64,000 nucleotides of DNA from Luteibacter flocculans (GCF_023612255.1 NZ_CP063231.1:1718001-1782000); one strand, 5' to 3'. Positions 18,723 through 27,945 are shown, numbered from the stretch's first letter. Numbers and translations: made by a program. The notes: a model not told the origin generated them from the letters alone.

Positions 18723-19352
18723 TCAGGCCCGCATGCGCAGCAGCGGAGCGGTGGTGGTCAGCAGACCACGCGACTTGAGCACGTCCACATAGGTGGCCTC
18801 GTCGCTGTTGCTGACCTTCAGGCGGAGCGCCGCGGGACTGTTCTGCGCGGCATGGGTCGCCGAGCGGAAGATCATCGCGCAGGCATCGCCGGTTTCGGCG
18901 GCCAACTGCAGGCGACGCAGGCTGCGGTAGTCGATGTCCTGGAACCAGCCGACCACGGCGCCGCAGCAACCGGAGCGCAGGCATTGCTCCATGCTCCAGG
19001 CGGCCTCGGTGCTACCGGCCTTGATCTCGTGCAGGAAGCGCAGGTCTACCCCTGCGGCCGCGAGCGCGGGTGCGTAGGGCACGTAAGGCGGCGCGACGAA
19101 GATCACCCGTCGATGTTCCTGCGTGAGCGCCGCCAGCGCGGGCATCACCAGGTCCAGTTCGCCCAGGCCGTCGTGCTCGAACAGGATCTCGCTCAGCGCG
19201 CCCTGCGGCCAGCCGCCGCCGGGGAGCTTTGCGTCCAGCGAGGTCCAGCCCGTGGACAGCGCGCGAACGCGCGGCTGACGGTCGGCGGACCGACGCCAGA
19301 TACCGGGATGGTCGAGCACCTGGGCAAGATTCGGGGAGACGATGGCGTTCAT
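18723..19352 (-). CDS. imuA: ImuA, RecA-like mutasome protein
   Basis: The 209-residue RecA/SulA-type protein of SOS mutagenesis cassettes has the degenerate P-loop region L-P-G-G-G-W-P-Q-G-A-L-S-E-I-L in place of a true Walker A, followed by R-V-I-F-V-A-P-P and D-I-D-Y-R-S-L-R-R. ImuA is required for DnaE2-dependent mutagenesis and interacts with ImuB and RecA. The start codon is 2 bases after the lexA stop. A 73-base gap separates it from imuB, longer than other joints in the operon. Confidence 0.93.
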   Translation of the reverse strand: MNAIVSPNLAQVLDHPGIWRRSADRQPRVRALSTGWTSLDAKLPGGGWPQGALSEILFEHDGLGELDLVMPALAALTQEHRRVIFVAPPYVPYAPALAAAGVDLRFLHEIKAGSTEAAWSMEQCLRSGCCGAVVGWFQDIDYRSLRRLQLAAETGDACAMIFRSATHAAQNSPAALRLKVSNSDEATYVDVLKSRGLLTTTAPLLRMRA

Positions 19353-19354
19353 GG

Positions 19355-19978
19355 TCAGGTCCTGCGGATGATGCCGACGTAGCGCCCTTCGATGGCGAAC
19401 GCATGGCGACGTGGATCGACTTCGATCGGTGCGAAGTCGGGATTCTCGGGAAGCAACAGCAGACGGTCGCGCTCGTGCTTCAACCGCTTTACGGTGACTT
19501 CGTCATCGAGGCGGGCGACGACGATCTGGCCGTCGTTCGCGGTGGCCGTCTTGTGGACGGCGAGCAGATCGCCGTCGAGGATGCCGGCATCGCGCATGCT
19601 CATGCCCACCACGCGAAGAAGATAGTCGGCACGCGGATGGAACAGGGCAGGGTCGACCTCGAGCTGCGACTCGATGTTTTCCTCGGCGAGGATCGGCGAG
19701 CCCGCAGCGACCCGGCCGACCAGCGGCAGGTCGTTGGCGGCGAGGGCGCGACGGAGGTCGCTGCCCGCCGGCAGGCGCAGGCCACGGTGCTGGGGGGAAC
19801 GCTCGAGCACGCCCTTGCGGACCAGCGACTCGACGCATGCCTGCGCCGAGCTGTGGCTGGAGAAGCCCAGGGCGTCGGCAATTTCCCGCAGCGTAGGCGG
19901 CATGCCCTGGGCCTGCAGGTATTCACGCAGGAACGCGAGGGTGTTTTGCTGACGCTCGGTGAGGGTAGGTGTCGACAT
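19355..19978 (-). CDS. lexA: LexA repressor, mutasome-linked LexA2 type
   Basis: The 207-residue LexA has an N-terminal winged helix (R-E-I-A-D-A-L-G-F-S-S-H-S-S-A-Q-A), autocleavage site Ala92-Gly93, and the Ser127 (G-M-S-M-R-D) / Lys164 (T-V-K-R-L-K) dyad. RecA-stimulated self-cleavage derepresses the operon. Location at the head of imuA-imuB-dnaE2 marks it as the LexA2 copy known from Pseudomonas and Xanthomonas; a second lexA probably exists elsewhere. An upstream ATG (20056) would add 26 basic residues unlike any LexA. The chosen ATG directly abuts the operator and has no Shine-Dalgarno sequence. Confidence 0.95.
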   Translation of the reverse strand: MSTPTLTERQQNTLAFLREYLQAQGMPPTLREIADALGFSSHSSAQACVESLVRKGVLERSPQHRGLRLPAGSDLRRALAANDLPLVGRVAAGSPILAEENIESQLEVDPALFHPRADYLLRVVGMSMRDAGILDGDLLAVHKTATANDGQIVVARLDDEVTVKRLKHERDRLLLLPENPDFAPIEVDPRRHAFAIEGRYVGIIRRT

Positions 19979-19994
19979 GTGTACATTTGTACAG
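19979..19994 (-). promoter_or_regulatory. LexA2-type SOS operator
   Basis: On the minus strand the site reads CTGTACAAATGTACAC. It contains GTAC-N4-GTAC, the palindromic form of the LexA2 box (GTAC-N4-GTGC) known from Pseudomonas, and also nearly fits the classical CTGT-N8-ACAG. Its last base is immediately next to the lexA start codon. Confidence 0.85.
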
Positions 19995-20014
19995 TGGACG
20001 GCGAGGGCGCGCAA
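19986..20014 (-). promoter_or_regulatory. Candidate lexA promoter overlapped by the operator
   Basis: On the minus strand TTGCGC (20009-20014) and TACAAA (19986-19991) are 17 bases apart. Initiation about 7 bases past the -10 would fall at the A of the lexA ATG, which would explain the missing ribosome site. The -10 lies within the operator, so bound LexA would block polymerase directly. Confidence 0.5.
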
Positions 20015-20085
20015 GCGATCTTTTTCTATTGCACGTTTATGCACGATTGCATACATTTATGCCTGTTCTAATGACGAGGCCCTCC

Positions 20086-21204
20086 ATGCATCCCGCCAGA
20101 GCGACCCGGCTCATCTTTCTTCTTTCCGGCATCGGCATGGCCAGTTGGGCGCCGATGGTGCCGTACGCGAAAGCCCGGCTCGGCCTGGACGACGCCATGC
20201 TGGGCCTCGTGTTGTTGTGTATGGGTTGCGGTGCCGTGGCGGCGATGCCGCTGGCGGGTTTTCTCAGCAACCGCTACGGCAATCGTGACGTCATCTGCAT
20301 CAGCGCGTTGCTGGTCTGCGTGGCCTTGCCGCTGCTGACCGTCGTGCCCAATGTCTATGCGCTGGGTGCCGCGCTGCTGTTCTTCGGCGCGTCGTTGGGC
20401 GTGGTGGACGTGGCCATGAACGCGCATGCGGTGGACGTGGAGAAGCATGCGGGCAGACCCATGATGTCCGGCTTCCACGGTCTTTTCAGCGTGGGTGGTC
20501 TGGTCGGTTCCGCGGGCATGGCGGGCTTGCTGAAGGTCGGTGCGCCGCTCACCGGCAGTGCGCTCGCGGTGTCTGCCGCTCTGCTGGTCATCGTGCTGAC
20601 CCAGTGGCGGCATTTCCTCGTGCGCCTCGACGACGACGGTCAGACGCATTCGATCTTCCGGTTGCCGTCGGCGTCGGTGTTCCTGCTGGGCTTCCTCTGT
20701 CTCGTGGTGTTTCTTGCGGAAGGCGCGATGCTCGACTGGAGCGCCGTGTTCCTGCGCTTCTCGCGCGGCTTCGATCCTTCGCTGGCGGGGCTCGGCTATG
20801 CCGCCTTCTCCGTGGCGATGGCCAGCGGTCGCCTGCTTGGCGATCGCATCACCGCTTCGCTCGGACCCGTGTCGATCGTCCGCTTCGGTGCCTTCGTCGC
20901 TGCACTGGGCTTCTTCCTCGCCACCCTCCTGCCGTGGGGGCCGACGGCGCTGCTGGGCTTCGTACTGGTTGGCCTGGGCGCATCCAACATCGTGCCGGTG
21001 CTGTTCAGCGCCGCGGGGCGACAGCCCAACACCTCGCCCGGCATCGCCATCGCCGCGGTGACCTCACTCGGCTACGCGGGCATGCTCGCCGGCCCGGCGG
21101 TCATTGGTTTCGTCGCTCATCTCAGCAGCCTGTCCATCGCCCTGTGTGGCGTGGCGGTGCTGCTCATCGTCGTCTCGTGCTGCGCGTCCATCGCGCGGCG
21201 TTGA
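20086..21204 (+). CDS. MFS transporter
   Basis: The 372-residue major facilitator has twelve likely helices. It shows the loop 2-3 signature (G-F-L-S-N-R-Y-G-N-R) and a central break at H-F-L-V-R-L-D-D-D-G. The mid-section D-V-A-M-N-A-H-A-V-D-V-E resembles the YbjJ/fucose-permease-like group. The substrate is not predictable. I preferred ATG 20086, which has GAGG six bases upstream, over ATG 20071 and an upstream basic extension. It is divergent from lexA. The HAD gene follows after 19 bases, suggesting one transcript with the phosphatase and DeoR regulator. Confidence 0.88.
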   Translation: MHPARATRLIFLLSGIGMASWAPMVPYAKARLGLDDAMLGLVLLCMGCGAVAAMPLAGFLSNRYGNRDVICISALLVCVALPLLTVVPNVYALGAALLFFGASLGVVDVAMNAHAVDVEKHAGRPMMSGFHGLFSVGGLVGSAGMAGLLKVGAPLTGSALAVSAALLVIVLTQWRHFLVRLDDDGQTHSIFRLPSASVFLLGFLCLVVFLAEGAMLDWSAVFLRFSRGFDPSLAGLGYAAFSVAMASGRLLGDRITASLGPVSIVRFGAFVAALGFFLATLLPWGPTALLGFVLVGLGASNIVPVLFSAAGRQPNTSPGIAIAAVTSLGYAGMLAGPAVIGFVAHLSSLSIALCGVAVLLIVVSCCASIARR

Positions 21205-21223
21205 CCTCTTTCAAGGAACAGCC

Positions 21224-21844
21224 ATGCACAGCAAGCGCGATGTGGTCATCTTCGATTTCGGCGGCGTGCTGATCGATTGGAATCCGCGTTATCTCTATCG
21301 GAAGTTGTTCGGCGACGATGAGGAAGCAATGGAAACCTTTCTCGCGGAGGTGACCACGCCGGAATGGAACCTGCAGCAGGATGCCGGGCGTTCGTGGGAC
21401 GAAGCGGTCCGCCTGCTCACCGAGCAACACCCGACCAAGGCGGAACTCATCGCCGCGTACCAGCATCGCTGGGAGGAGACGCTCGGCGGTTCGATCGACG
21501 ACAGCCTGCGCATCCTGCGCGAACTGAAAGAGGCGGGGCACCCTCTGTACGGACTCACCAACTGGTCGCACGAAACATTCCCGTTTGCACGCGAGCGGTT
21601 CGATTTCCTCACCTTGTTCGACGGCATCGTCGTGTCGGGTGAGGAGGGCATGATCAAACCCGATCCGAAACTCTATCGAACCCTGCTCGATCGCTACGAC
21701 ATCGATCCCACGCGTGCCGTATTCATCGATGACAACAAGACGAACGTAGAGGCCGCCGACGCTCTGGGCATCCATGGCATCCACTTCCATACGCCGGAGC
21801 AGTTGCGCGCTGACCTGGTGGAACTCGGTTTCCTGGCGCAGTGA
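21224..21844 (+). CDS. HAD superfamily phosphatase
   Basis: The 206-residue HAD hydrolase has motif I D-F-G-G-V in V-I-F-D-F-G-G-V-L-I-D-W-N, motif II T-N-W-S, motif III Lys in G-M-I-K-P-D-P-K, and motif IV F-I-D-D-N. Here the usual D-x-D of motif I is D-F-G, as in the epoxide-hydrolase/YihX-like branch, where YihX (an alpha-glucose-1-phosphatase) also has this form. A sugar-phosphate substrate is likely. CAAGGAAC precedes the ATG. Its stop overlaps the GTG of the regulator gene by 4 bases. Confidence 0.88.
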   Translation: MHSKRDVVIFDFGGVLIDWNPRYLYRKLFGDDEEAMETFLAEVTTPEWNLQQDAGRSWDEAVRLLTEQHPTKAELIAAYQHRWEETLGGSIDDSLRILRELKEAGHPLYGLTNWSHETFPFARERFDFLTLFDGIVVSGEEGMIKPDPKLYRTLLDRYDIDPTRAVFIDDNKTNVEAADALGIHGIHFHTPEQLRADLVELGFLAQ

Positions 21845-22611
21845 ACGTTCCGCTCGACACGACACTGCCGCGCGAGCGGCAGCAACGGATTCTCGATCGG
21901 CTCAACCGCGAGGGGCGCGTCGTCGCGGCCGACCTGGCTCAGGAATTTCGGGTTTCGGAAGATTCCATTCGCCGTGACCTGCGCGATCTCGCATCTCAGG
22001 GGCTGTGTCGCCGCGTCTATGGCGGCGCACTGCTTGTTCAGCACGTGGCGCCGCTGGGCGAGCGCCATCAGGAGCGGGCAGAATTGAAGCGGGCCTTGGC
22101 CCATGTCGCCGCTGAGCTGGTCGGGGAGGGGCAGATCCTCTTCATCGATGCGGGTTCGACCAATACCGCACTGGCAAAGGCGTTGCCGGACCATCGCGAT
22201 CTCACCGTCGTGACGAATGCACCTGATGTCGCGACGGCGGTGCTGGGGCGGCCGGGTTTCGAAGTGATTCTTCTCGGCGGGCGACTGGACCCACGTATCG
22301 GCGGCGCCATCGGTTCGCGCACGGTGCGCCAGGCACAGGACATCCGCGCCGACCTGTGTTTTCCCGGCGTCTGCGCCATCGATCCGCAACGCGGACTATG
22401 GACGATCGACGAGGAGGAAACGGTGTTCAAGCAGGCGATCATCGAAGCCAGCGGCGAAACCGTGGCGATCGCCACGCCCGACAAGCTGGTGGCCTCGGCC
22501 ACCCATCACACGGCGCCGATTACCGGTATCGCCCATCTGGTAGTGGCGCCCGATACCGATCTCGCGATGGTAGCTCGCTATCGCGACGCTGGTGTGGCCG
22601 TGCATATGTAA
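21841..22611 (+). CDS. DeoR/GlpR-family transcriptional regulator
   Basis: The 256-residue protein has the DeoR N-terminal helix-turn-helix (R-Q-Q-R-I-L-D-R-L-N; D-S-I-R-R-D-L-R-D-L) and the C-terminal isomerase-like sensor (I-D-A-G-S-T-N-T-A-L-A-K; S-G-E-T-V-A-I-A-T-P-D-K). DeoR proteins repress sugar-phosphate genes and are released by the phosphorylated sugar. It starts at GTG, overlapping the phosphatase stop (GTGA), so it is translationally coupled. The likely target is its own operon: MFS transporter, HAD phosphatase, regulator. Confidence 0.92.
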   Translation: MNVPLDTTLPRERQQRILDRLNREGRVVAADLAQEFRVSEDSIRRDLRDLASQGLCRRVYGGALLVQHVAPLGERHQERAELKRALAHVAAELVGEGQILFIDAGSTNTALAKALPDHRDLTVVTNAPDVATAVLGRPGFEVILLGGRLDPRIGGAIGSRTVRQAQDIRADLCFPGVCAIDPQRGLWTIDEEETVFKQAIIEASGETVAIATPDKLVASATHHTAPITGIAHLVVAPDTDLAMVARYRDAGVAVHM

Positions 22612-22624
22612 TCGCCGACGGGGT

Positions 22625-22654
22625 CGGCTCCCGCCGATGGATCGGTGGGAGCCG
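22625..22654. terminator. Near-perfect 30-base palindrome between deoR and the actin-like gene
   Basis: CGGCTCCCGCCGAT and ATCGGTGGGAGCCG flank a GG centre with only one G-T mismatch. The arms contain the REP-like GGCTCCC/GGGAGCC core. It has no T tract, but it sits between two convergent genes and could stop transcription from both. Confidence 0.6.
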
Positions 22655-22693
22655 TAAGTTCCTGTCGCATTGGGGGCATTGCTCTGTGTGCCG

Positions 22694-23458
22694 TCATATC
22701 GGGCGTTCTCGACGCAAGATGGGCAGGTCCACTTCGCGATACTCAGCACGGGAAATAAAGCCGTTTTGGTCAGACCTGATGAGGGCCTCGATCGAGCCGC
22801 CTAGCCACGAGGCATTGCGTGAATTGGCAGGGGTGCTCAGGTTGATCACCGTATTCGGTGGCGCAAGCGCCTTGATCCCTTCCTTCAGCGAGGCGGCTAT
22901 TTTTTCGTCGATCTCGCCCGCCAGCACGATGTTCCCGAGCAACGCGGAACGGACTTCGTCATCAGTTTTCTTGATGACATTGTAGGTCAGCGTAGCGAGC
23001 TGCTGCCCGCCGGCATAGTTTTCGCGCAAGACAGCATGAAGCACCACTTCATTGTGCTTTACGGCAGCCGCCTCCATCTCGCCTGCGCCTACATGAACGA
23101 CGACACCCGTGGACGCGCCTTGCAACGTCAGTACCGCTGCTGCCCTGCTTTGTGCGAAAAAACCAGGGACGTTGAATGTCTCAAAAGCGATCTGCGTTAT
23201 CTTTTCCAAATCGGCTTTCAGCATAAGCGGGCGCCAGACTGTGAAAAGAGGTCTCTCGTCCGGCAACACGTCCATTTTGGAAAACGCCTGCGCTACAAGG
23301 TGTTCGTAAGCGTCCCAATTCACGGCTTCTTTTCGTGAAGAGGAACCACCTGGCATGCGATCTAACGTGGTGGCGCTCCATCGGGGCGTCTCCTCTCCCG
23401 CAAATCCAGCACGTATCGACGCCACGTCGATATCTATCACCACTGGCTTCCCGTCCAT
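22694..23458 (-). CDS. Actin-like protein reduced to subdomains 1 and 3
   Basis: The 254-residue protein aligns with eukaryotic actin from N to C terminus, not with MreB or ParM. Blocks: residues 6-26 (A-G-F-A-G-E-E-T-P-R; actin 8-28), 48-98 (N-W-D; L-K-A-D-L-E-K-I-T-Q-I-A-F-E-T-F-N; actin 78-130), 99-150 gapless with actin 131-182, and 160-254 (actin 280-375, including A-L-A-P, W-L-G-G-S-I and F-I-S-R-A-E-Y). Two segments are missing: most of subdomain 2 (actin 29-77 reduced to 21 residues) and subdomain 4 (actin 183-279 reduced to 9). Nucleotide-site residues are altered: G13, S14 and G15 become D, V and A; Q137 becomes R105; D154 becomes H122; D157 becomes A125; G302 becomes E182. It lacks a signal peptide. 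A strong Shine-Dalgarno sequence, lower GC than its neighbours and flanking hairpins suggest an acquired, expressed gene. The family is confident; the function is unknown. Confidence 0.88.
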   Translation of the reverse strand: MDGKPVVIDIDVASIRAGFAGEETPRWSATTLDRMPGGSSSRKEAVNWDAYEHLVAQAFSKMDVLPDERPLFTVWRPLMLKADLEKITQIAFETFNVPGFFAQSRAAAVLTLQGASTGVVVHVGAGEMEAAAVKHNEVVLHAVLRENYAGGQQLATLTYNVIKKTDDEVRSALLGNIVLAGEIDEKIAASLKEGIKALAPPNTVINLSTPANSRNASWLGGSIEALIRSDQNGFISRAEYREVDLPILRRERPI

Positions 23459-23463
23459 GTCTT

Positions 23464-23471
23464 ACCTCCTT
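23464..23471 (-). promoter_or_regulatory. Consensus Shine-Dalgarno of the actin-like gene
   Basis: On the minus strand AAGGAGGT lies five bases before the ATG, a full anti-16S match and the best ribosome site seen in this part of the window. It argues that the gene is translated in the bacterium and is not a chance fragment. Confidence 0.85.
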
Positions 23472-23587
23472 GTTGACGCGATGCAATCAAGCGTTAAAGC
23501 CACCCCTGTGTGTCGAAAGCTAGACCGCGAGCAGTGAAAGCCGGGTTAACGTTTGCGCCCGCACGCGACAGCATTTGCTTGGTCAAA

Positions 23588-23615
23588 AAAACGGCGGGCC
23601 TGAGCCCGCCGTTTT
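23588..23615 (-). terminator. Rho-independent terminator of ppsA
   Basis: Arms AAAACGGCGGGC / GCCCGCCGTTTT enclose a four-base loop. On the minus strand the hairpin is followed by a run of seven T. It lies 8 bases after the ppsA stop and isolates the actin-like gene from ppsA transcription. Confidence 0.93.
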
Positions 23616-23622
23616 AGCTTTT

Positions 23623-25995
<2,373 letters not shown>

Positions 25996-26158
25996 AGGAA
26001 AGTCCTCACATCGGTTCGTCGGTTTTGCGGCGGGCCGCGCTAGAAAATCCGCGCATTGTCGAGTGCCGGTCGCAGCCGATACAAGGCGCGATGCACAAAC
26101 GTTCAGGGATCATGCGGGGTGGATTGTCATCCCGGCGTCTTGCGCTAAGGTGGTTCCC

Positions 26159-27001
26159 ATGAGCCAAACGCAGGGAAAACGCCCGATGCGCCGCACCGTG
26201 TTCTTCATCTCCGATTCGACCGGCATCACGGCCGAGACCATCGGCAACAGCATGCTCGCTCAGTTCGAGGGGGTCCAGTTCGACACCCACCGGTTGCCCT
26301 TTATCGACAACCCGGCGAAGGCCGAGGCGGCGTCGCTGCGCATCAAGACCAAGTACGCCCAGGACGGTCAGCGGCCCATTGTGGTCAATACGATGACGTC
26401 GCGAAGCCTCTGCGACATCGTGGCCGGCAGCGGTGCGTTGATGCTCGACGTGTTCGCCCCCTTCATCGAGCCTCTGGAGGCCGAACTGGGCGCGAAGCAA
26501 TCCGGCGCTGTGAACCGGTCCCACGGCCTGGTGGATTTTGAACGTTACGAGGCCCGCATCGAGGCCACGAACTACGCCCTGGCGCACGACGACGGCCTGG
26601 ACGTGGATTACAACCAGGCCGACGTGGTGCTGGTCGGGGTGTCCCGTTCGGGCAAGACCCCCACCTGCCTCTACATGGCCTTGCATTACGGGGTGTGTGC
26701 CGCCAACTATCCGCTCACGGACGACGACCTCGACAAGCTGGAACTGCCGACCCGCCTCCGCCCTTACCGCAGCCGGCTGTTCGGCCTGACCATCGATCCG
26801 GTCCGCCTGGCACAGATCCGCGAGCAGCGCCGCCCCGGCAGCCGCTACGCCACATTGAAGCAATGCCGCTGGGAACTGGAACAGGCCGATCGCCTGATGC
26901 GCCGGGAGAACATCCCCGTCCTCAACACCACGCACACCTCGATCGAGGAAATCTCCAGCAAGATCTTCGAGTACCTCGGTATCGAGCGCCACATGTATTA
27001 G
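26159..27001 (+). CDS. ppsR: PEP synthase regulatory kinase/phosphorylase
   Basis: The 280-residue DUF299 protein inactivates PEP synthase by ADP-dependent phosphorylation of a Thr next to the catalytic His, and reactivates it by Pi-dependent phosphorolysis. It begins V-F-F-I-S-D-S-T-G-I-T-A-E, carries the P-loop G-V-S-R-S-G-K-T and ends T-S-I-E-E-I-S-S-K-I. Its divergent position to ppsA fits this pairing. The frame is open upstream, but only ATG 26159 (or 26186) gives the family N terminus. Confidence 0.95.
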   Translation: MSQTQGKRPMRRTVFFISDSTGITAETIGNSMLAQFEGVQFDTHRLPFIDNPAKAEAASLRIKTKYAQDGQRPIVVNTMTSRSLCDIVAGSGALMLDVFAPFIEPLEAELGAKQSGAVNRSHGLVDFERYEARIEATNYALAHDDGLDVDYNQADVVLVGVSRSGKTPTCLYMALHYGVCAANYPLTDDDLDKLELPTRLRPYRSRLFGLTIDPVRLAQIREQRRPGSRYATLKQCRWELEQADRLMRRENIPVLNTTHTSIEEISSKIFEYLGIERHMY

Positions 27002-27032
27002 ACGAGAGCCGCCACGGAGCAACGCCTTACCC

Positions 27033-27497
27033 ATGACCGCCGTCATCGACCGCCCAACTGCGCTGATCCCGGGACGTTTCGAGTTCCTGATGGGTCTGTA
27101 CGCGGAAAACTACCACCGGCTGGCACGGCTGTTCGCGCCGCAGCGGCTGGCGCCGGGCCGCTACGTCTCGGATGTGGACGATGGCCTCAAGGTGATGCTC
27201 GACGTGCAGGAAAAACACCCGTACACGCTCGAACTCGAACTCACCTACGACTTCCTCGACGAGGCCACCGGGCAACCATCACCCTCGGCGCAGCTACGCA
27301 TGTATACGGATGCACACGTCGCCGAGGCCATGCATTGCCATCCCGGCCGCAAGCTCTGGCAGGTGCTGGGGCCGTTCCCGCCTGCGGACACGGTGCTGCA
27401 GCATCGCCTGCGCATGAACGGGTTTCTGAGCCGTTGGCTCGAATATCTGGCGGAGCAGGGGCATTCGATCGGGACGCTGGAGCGGGTAGATGGGTAA
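27033..27497 (+). CDS. DUF1249 protein (YqiB-like)
   Basis: The 154-residue protein matches the DUF1249 pattern: F-E-F-L-M-G-L-Y-A-E-N-Y-H-R-L near the start, then E-L-E-L-T-Y-D-F, L-R-M-Y-T-D-A-H-V-A-E-A and the C-terminal N-G-F-L-S-R-W-L-E-Y-L. No biochemical role is established; in enteric bacteria the homologue lies next to cpdA and nudF. Here it follows ppsR after 31 bases and may share its transcript. Confidence 0.88.
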   Translation: MTAVIDRPTALIPGRFEFLMGLYAENYHRLARLFAPQRLAPGRYVSDVDDGLKVMLDVQEKHPYTLELELTYDFLDEATGQPSPSAQLRMYTDAHVAEAMHCHPGRKLWQVLGPFPPADTVLQHRLRMNGFLSRWLEYLAEQGHSIGTLERVDG

Positions 27498-27537
27498 ATG
27501 CCAAAAGCACAGGTAGGGGCCACCCTGGTGGCGATGG

Positions 27538-27640
27538 AAGCTGCCGGTGGGAGCCAGCCTGCTGGCGATCGGAATTTACCTCACTGACACACCGCTTCGT
27601 TGGCTTATCGCCAGCAGGCTGGCTCCCACCGGCAAGCTTC
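27538..27640. repeat. REP-like composite element with 26-base perfect arms
   Basis: CCGGTGGGAGCCAGCCTGCT with its continuation GGCGAT (27544-27569) and the exact reverse complement (27607-27632) are separated by 37 bases. The arms extend imperfectly outward into AAGCTGCC / GGCAAGCTT. The spacer contains ACACCGCTTCGTTGGCTT, found again in the element near 33.6 kb. It lies between the DUF1249 gene and the tRNA operon terminator. Confidence 0.9.
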
Positions 27641-27670
27641 CACGGAGCGTGGTTTACGGAATTTCAGGCA

Positions 27671-27700
27671 AAAAAAATCCGCCCAATGGCGGATTCTTTC
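27671..27700 (-). terminator. Terminator of the tRNA operon
   Basis: On the minus strand AATCCGCC-ATTG-GGCGGATT is followed by a run of T. It sits 12 bases past the 3' end of tRNA-Asp, the last gene of the leftward tRNA transcript. Confidence 0.9.
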
Positions 27701-27711
27701 TTTGGAAGTAA

Positions 27712-27788
27712 TGGCGGAGCGGACGGGACTCGAACCCGCGACCTCCGGCGTGACAGGCCAGCATTCTAACCGACTGAACTACCGCTCC
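27712..27788 (-). tRNA. tRNA-Asp (GUC)
   Basis: On the minus strand the gene starts GGAGCGGTAGTTCAGTCGG and ends CCGCTCCGCCA, giving a perfect acceptor stem with the encoded CCA. The anticodon loop is CTGTCAC (anticodon GTC) and the T-loop is GTTCGAGTC. It is third in the Ala-Glu-Asp operon. Confidence 0.97.
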
Positions 27789-27858
27789 ACACTACGTTTC
27801 CAACTTCCAACAACTACCAACTTCCTTAGTCCTTTACACTCTCCGGCGGACCGGAAAG

Positions 27859-27934
27859 TGGCGTCCCCACGGGGATTCGAACCCCGGTCGCCACCGTGAA
27901 AGGGTGATGTCCTAGGCCTCTAGACGATGGGGAC
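27859..27934 (-). tRNA. tRNA-Glu (UUC)
   Basis: On the minus strand it starts GTCCCCATCGTCTAGAGGCC and ends GGGGACGCCA. The anticodon loop CTTTCAC carries TTC and the T-loop is GTTCGAATC; CCA is encoded. It is the middle gene of the tRNA operon. Confidence 0.97.
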
Positions 27935-27945
27935 GTACTAGAAGT

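Noticed and set aside
22694-23458. MreB, ParM or Hsp70 identity for the actin-like protein
   Set aside because: The MreB/Hsp70 phosphate-loop form (I-D-L-G-T) is absent, and the matches are to actin-specific segments such as the F-E-T-F-N helix and the C-terminal I-S-R-A-E-Y.
22694-23458. Pseudogene interpretation of the actin-like frame
   Set aside because: The frame is intact, has a consensus ribosome site and the missing parts correspond to whole subdomains rather than random gaps. It cannot be fully excluded without comparison to relatives.
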